The notes under the pieces: generated by a model
What the model saw: the letters and a program-made list of their open reading frames with translations, nothing else
Told to the model about the DNA's origin: nothing
The model's database searches: none
Part shown: piece after piece, positions 61,455 through 64,000 of the stretch
Layout of the letters: every line of letters starts with the position of its first letter
Position numbering within the stretch: the stretch's first letter is position 1
NCBI GenBank assembly: GCA_019419455.1
Contig: DXZW01000032.1
Coordinates: forward strand, 66,570-130,569
Direction of reading: 5' to 3'
Source of the DNA: Collinsella sp.
GTDB taxonomy: Bacteria > Actinomycetota > Coriobacteriia > Coriobacteriales > Coriobacteriaceae
Length of the DNA stretch: 64,000 bases
Program-made: the position numbers and the translations under genes

Positions 61455-61516
61455 GAGTCTCGCCTCGGGCACCATACATGCAGCTGAGCGTTCAAGGGGG
61501 TTAAGACCCCCTTTTT
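61455..61516 (+). repeat. Duplicated tRNA 3' end plus terminator, second copy
   Basis: GAGTCTCGCCTCGGGCACCA recurs and continues ATACATGCA, then a terminator AGGGGG (61495-61500)/CCCCCT (61507-61512) with TTTTT. About 85% of the 62 bases match the first copy, displaced by 183 bases. No tRNA body precedes it. Confidence 0.75.
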
Positions 61517-61549
61517 CGTGTACGTAATGTGATAGCGCACTATACGTGT

Positions 61550-61555
61550 TATTAT
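61550..61555 (+). promoter_or_regulatory. Extended -10 promoter of infC operon
   Basis: TGTTATTAT (extended -10 TGn plus TATTAT) precedes the leader by a few bases. No clear -35 is present. Confidence 0.4.
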
Positions 61556-61559
61556 TCGC

Positions 61560-61719
61560 AGGGCGTTGTTCCCGCAATGCCCTAAAGAGGAACCCGAGGG
61601 TTCCCACCTTTTGGCGCCAATGAGCAGCTGACTGGTCATACAACTTAGATTCCCTTCCTCGTATCGAGGATGTCTATGTGTACGACCTGGTTGCAAAGAA
61701 GCGCCGGGTTATTTTTTTA
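61560..61719 (+). promoter_or_regulatory. infC-rpmI-rplT leader with attenuator
   Basis: A structured leader of about 160 bases. It contains GGAACCC/GGGTTCC hairpin arms (about 61591-61607). It ends in a terminator-like hairpin: ACCTGG (61684-61689) paired with CCGGGT (61703-61709), followed by TATTTTTTTAT, immediately before the infC ribosome site. The position fits an L20-type leader in which ribosomal protein L20 governs premature termination. The binding site was not identified. Confidence 0.55.
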
Positions 61720-61737
61720 TGAATGGAGGTAGGGAAA

Positions 61738-62292
61738 ATAGCTAAGTCTGATGACACCCGCATCAACGACGAGATCACTGCATCTTCGTGCCGTTTGATT
61801 GGCGTCGATGGCTCTCAGCTCGGCCTGTTCGCCATCCGCGATGCCCAGCGCGTCGCTGACGATCAGGGTCTCGACCTGGTCGAGATCGCTCCCAACGCGG
61901 AGCCGCCGGTCTGCAAGGTCATGGACTACGGTAAGTTCAAGTACCAGCAGGCCATGAAGGCCAAGGCCGCTCGTAAGAACCAGTCTAAGGTCGAGGTCAA
62001 GGAAATGAAGTTCCGACCCAAGATCGACGTTGGCGATTACGAGACCAAGAAGGGCCACGTTCTGCGTTTCCTCAAGAAGGGCGCACGCGTTAAGATCACC
62101 ATCATGTTCCGCGGCCGTGAGATGGCTCACCCGGAGCAGGGTCTTAACGTTCTCGAGCGTCTCGCCGAGGATCTCAAGCCTTACGCTACGGTCGAGTCCA
62201 AGCCTAAGATGGAAGGCCGTAACATGCTTATGCTGCTCGCCCCGATTAAGGGCGCCTTCGATGAGGATAAAGCGGCAAGCGATACCAAGTAA
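61738..62292 (+). CDS. infC: Translation initiation factor IF-3 (probable AUA start)
   Basis: A 184-residue IF-3, a factor binding the 30S subunit and ensuring start-codon fidelity. Motifs: 'RINDEI', 'LGLFAIRDAQRVADDQGLDL', 'VEIAPNAEPPVCKVMDYGKF', then 'KYQQ', and 'KEMKFRPKID'. GGAGGT (61725-61730) lies seven bases before ATA 61738. The only in-frame ATG (61723) overlaps that site and has no ribosome site upstream. infC in many bacteria uses a rare start codon for autoregulation by IF-3, so ATA is my preferred start. If ATG 61723 is used, the protein gains five residues. Confidence 0.88.
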   Translation: MAKSDDTRINDEITASSCRLIGVDGSQLGLFAIRDAQRVADDQGLDLVEIAPNAEPPVCKVMDYGKFKYQQAMKAKAARKNQSKVEVKEMKFRPKIDVGDYETKKGHVLRFLKKGARVKITIMFRGREMAHPEQGLNVLERLAEDLKPYATVESKPKMEGRNMLMLLAPIKGAFDEDKAASDTK

Positions 62293-62324
62293 CTAGTGTT
62301 CTGTAACCGATTAAGGAGTATTTC

Positions 62325-62516
62325 ATGCCTAAGATGAAGTCCCACAGCGGCACCAAGAAGCGTTTCCGCAAGACTGGCACCGGCAAGCTTATGCGCGCCA
62401 AGGCTTTCAAGAGCCACATCCTGAGCAAGAAGTCCACCAAGCGTAAGCGTGGCTTCCGTCAGGAGACCGAGATCGCCGCTGCCGACCGCAAGGTCATCAA
62501 GTCGCGTCTCGCCTAA
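62325..62516 (+). CDS. rpmI: Ribosomal protein L35
   Basis: A 63-residue basic protein, L35 of the large subunit: '[20 protein letters not shown]' and '[20 protein letters not shown]'. AAGGAG precedes ATG 62325. It sits between infC and rplT in the conserved order. Confidence 0.97.
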   Translation: MPKMKSHSGTKKRFRKTGTGKLMRAKAFKSHILSKKSTKRKRGFRQETEIAAADRKVIKSRLA

Positions 62517-62562
62517 GTTCGCGTTCCCGTTTTTCGTTTTACCGTCTAGGAGTTGATAGAAC

Positions 62563-62922
62563 ATGGCACGTATTAAGCGCGCTGTTGCCGCCAAGAAGAA
62601 GCGCCGTACCGTTATGCACCGTGCGAAGGGTTACTACGGTGCCGCTTCGCGTACTTACAAGCATGCTAAAGAGCAGGTCCAGCACTCCCTGCAGTATCAG
62701 TATCGTGATCGCCGCAACAAGAAGCGCGAGATCCGCTCTCTCTGGATCACCCGCATCAACGCTGCCGCTCGCCTGAACGACATCTCTTACTCTCAGTTCA
62801 TGCACGGCCTGAAGGTTGCCGGCATCGAGCTCGACCGCAAGGTTCTGGCTCAGATGGCTTACGAGGACATCGAGTCCTTCAACGAGCTGGCTGCCATTGC
62901 CAAGAAGGCTCTCGAGGCTTAA
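62563..62922 (+). CDS. rplT: Ribosomal protein L20
   Basis: A 119-residue L20, an early 23S rRNA-binding protein and repressor of its operon in Firmicutes and E. coli. Motifs: 'MARIKRAVAAKKKRRTVMHR', 'AKGYYGAASRTY', 'LWITRINAAARLNDISYSQF' and 'GLKVAGIELDRKVLAQMA'. AGGAG precedes ATG 62563. It is last in the operon. Confidence 0.97.
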   Translation: MARIKRAVAAKKKRRTVMHRAKGYYGAASRTYKHAKEQVQHSLQYQYRDRRNKKREIRSLWITRINAAARLNDISYSQFMHGLKVAGIELDRKVLAQMAYEDIESFNELAAIAKKALEA

Positions 62923-62938
62923 TTGCTTCTTGCATCTT

Positions 62939-62975
62939 AAAGGGGCGCTTCCAATCCGGAAGCGCCCCTTTTTGA
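62939..62975 (+). terminator. Terminator of infC-rpmI-rplT
   Basis: AAAGGGGCGCTTCC (62939-62952) pairs with GGAAGCGCCCCTTT (62958-62971), followed by TTTGATTG. A strong intrinsic terminator. Confidence 0.92.
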
Positions 62976-63061
62976 TTGATTAGGGATGTGATCGATTTGG
63001 GACGTAGCCAAACCGATCAATTCGATAGCGTCCGAGTTGCAAGAAAGAGCAGGTAGTGTAT

Positions 63062-63081
63062 GTGTCAAAGATTTTTGACAC
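63062..63081. promoter_or_regulatory. Palindromic candidate operator upstream of XRE gene
   Basis: GTGTCAAA (63062-63069) and TTTGACAC (63074-63081) form a perfect 8-4-8 inverted repeat. The right arm includes TTGACA, a possible -35. It could be the operator of the downstream regulator or an outside factor. Confidence 0.4.
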
Positions 63082-63194
63082 TCTAATCTGCGCGCAGCCA
63101 TCCGTATGGGTTTGATTTTGGGATTACGCTTTGCTTGCCGGCTTCTGTTGTGTAGCCGCCCAATAAGAGTTGAGATGCATTCGAAGGGAACGCC

Positions 63195-63803
63195 ATGCAG
63201 CTGCCAAAACACCTTAAACAGTATCGACTCGATGCTGGTTTGTCCCAGGAGGATCTTGCAAGGCGCATTTTTGTAACACGTCAGACCATCAGTAATTGGG
63301 AGCGCGGTAAAACGTACCCCGACATCCAGAGTCTCCTACTGCTGTCTGAACAACTGGATGTAACGATTGACGAGCTTGTTAAAGGCGACATTTCAATAAT
63401 TAGAGAAAGGGTTGAACGCGATAGGGGCACGCTCTATCGCTTGGGTGCGGGGATGTTGGCTGGGCTTCTTGCGTTTACCGTCTTTATGGCCTGGCTCATG
63501 TGGCAACAAAACCACGGGTGGGGGATGGTCCAGTGCGTTCCGACGATGGTGTTGGCAGGCGTCTTTGGTGCTGGCGCAATGTGCTGCGCGCTTGCAGCGG
63601 AACATATCAAGAAGAAGAATGATTTGGTGACGTATCAAGAGATATCCGACTTCTTGGACGGAAAGAAGGCGGACAGCGAAGAGACGAGGACGGGCTGGGC
63701 TTATGAGCATCCACAGCTTGCGAATGCCATCAAGTTTGCCGCAGCGGCTCTTATTGGACTAATCGTTTTTGAACTCGTTAACGCTGCTATGTCCCATTTC
63801 TAA
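63195..63803 (+). CDS. XRE-family regulator with membrane segments
   Basis: A 202-residue protein. Residues 5-60 are an XRE helix-turn-helix ('YRLDAGLSQEDLARRIFVTR' then 'QTISNWERGKT'). Three hydrophobic segments follow: 'LGAGMLAGLLAFTVFMAWLM', 'MVLAGVFGAGAMCCAL' and, at the end, 'AAALIGLIVFELVNAAM'. The middle is charged. The layout matches a membrane-tethered regulator like that at 12221, but no DUF4097 neighbour is visible. GAAGGGAA precedes ATG 63195. Its own palindrome lies upstream. Confidence 0.85.
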   Translation: MQLPKHLKQYRLDAGLSQEDLARRIFVTRQTISNWERGKTYPDIQSLLLLSEQLDVTIDELVKGDISIIRERVERDRGTLYRLGAGMLAGLLAFTVFMAWLMWQQNHGWGMVQCVPTMVLAGVFGAGAMCCALAAEHIKKKNDLVTYQEISDFLDGKKADSEETRTGWAYEHPQLANAIKFAAAALIGLIVFELVNAAMSHF

Positions 63804-63852
63804 TGGGTATACAGCCATTAATGCGGCCGAAGCTTAACCGTTGGAAAACCGA

Positions 63853-63882
63853 AGGGCCGCTCTAATAGGGGGCCGCGGCCCT
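63853..63882. terminator. Hairpin downstream of XRE gene
   Basis: AGGGCCGC (63853-63860) pairs with GCGGCCCT (63875-63882). GTTCTTTC follows on the plus strand and TTCGGTTTT on the minus strand. It may end the XRE gene or an RNA on the minus strand. Confidence 0.5.
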
Positions 63883-64000
63883 GTTCTTTCTAGGCTCTCA
63901 CAGAGAGGGTCCCAACCTCATTTGTGTAGGAACCGTGGAGTCCCAGATTCCCGCCCGCGGGGGCCCTCCGGTCTGGCAATATATCTCCTTGCCGCGCGGC
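63883..64000. other. Structured GC-rich end of window, unassigned
   Basis: About 118 bases at the right edge contain several short complementary arms (CTCTCACAGAGAG near 63895, GGGCCC, GCCGCGCGGC). No ORF is present. The region may begin an RNA gene continuing past the edge. On the minus strand it would end at the 63853 hairpin. Confidence 0.25.

Noticed and set aside
61131..61643. Minus-strand 170-residue ORF across tRNA-Leu
   Set aside because: It is antisense to the tRNA and its duplicated end. The 'VPEARLELARCC' segment is a familiar false translation of tRNA sequence.

Overview
The window is GC-rich (about 60%), gene-dense chromosomal DNA from an anaerobic actinobacterium. A Collinsella-like member of the Coriobacteriia fits best. 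This is an inference from gene content: a reverse rubrerythrin, a ferredoxin-Etf lactate dehydrogenase, a DUF3516 helicase, a RecJ-helicase fusion and LAXTG-type surface proteins. I see no rRNA operon, CRISPR array or intact insertion sequence.

Layout. 1-4750: the end of a MocR-like gene, a reverse rubrerythrin, an alcohol/aldehyde dehydrogenase pair, a 27-residue holin-like toxin ORF missed by length filters, a HIRAN protein and a small charged protein. 4.8-16.7 kb: a phosphoesterase, a DUF2130 coiled-coil protein, a DUF3516 RNA helicase, TrmB, a Trm9-like methyltransferase, a membrane XRE regulator with a DUF4097 protein, a bacterial Elp3 and a spermidine-synthase-like protein. 16.7-22.4 kb: a three-gene minus-strand cassette (TerB-N/TerB-C protein, BrxD-like ATPase, Lhr-like helicase) that looks like a DNA-processing or defence module. 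22.5-26.5 kb: a DUF554 membrane protein and a five-gene secreted/surface operon. 26.8-30.4 kb: a lactate dehydrogenase/EtfBA complex. 30.4-43.1 kb: an HD hydrolase, AzlCD, KdgT, a diguanylate cyclase, an EamA transporter, PurL, a cation/proton antiporter and homoserine dehydrogenase. 43.3-48.9 kb: a livK pseudogene followed by livKHMGF. 48.9-61.2 kb: structured palindromes, CutC, a GalT-like protein, a BASS transporter, a RecJ-helicase fusion, Rel, an MBL hydrolase, class II aldolase and a transglutaminase-like protein. 61.2-64 kb: tRNA-Leu(CAA) with a duplicated 3' end, infC-rpmI-rplT behind an attenuator-like leader, and a second membrane XRE regulator.

How the genes fit together. Central metabolism includes lactate oxidation driven by a confurcating Etf, aldolase and purine, homoserine and branched-chain amino acid functions. 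Translation is prominent: TrmB, Elp3, a Trm9-like enzyme, IF-3/L35/L20 and tRNA-Leu. Elp3 with a Trm9-like enzyme suggests a wobble-uridine pathway. Nucleic-acid processing is unusually rich, with three large helicase proteins plus DUF2130. Intergenic regions carry a recurring family of palindromes with GGGAC/GTCCC cores.

The best candidates for something little described are the TerB/BrxD-like/Lhr-like cassette, the Elp3/Trm9-like neighbourhood, the RecJ-helicase fusion, the holin-like toxin locus and an apparent AUA start codon on infC.
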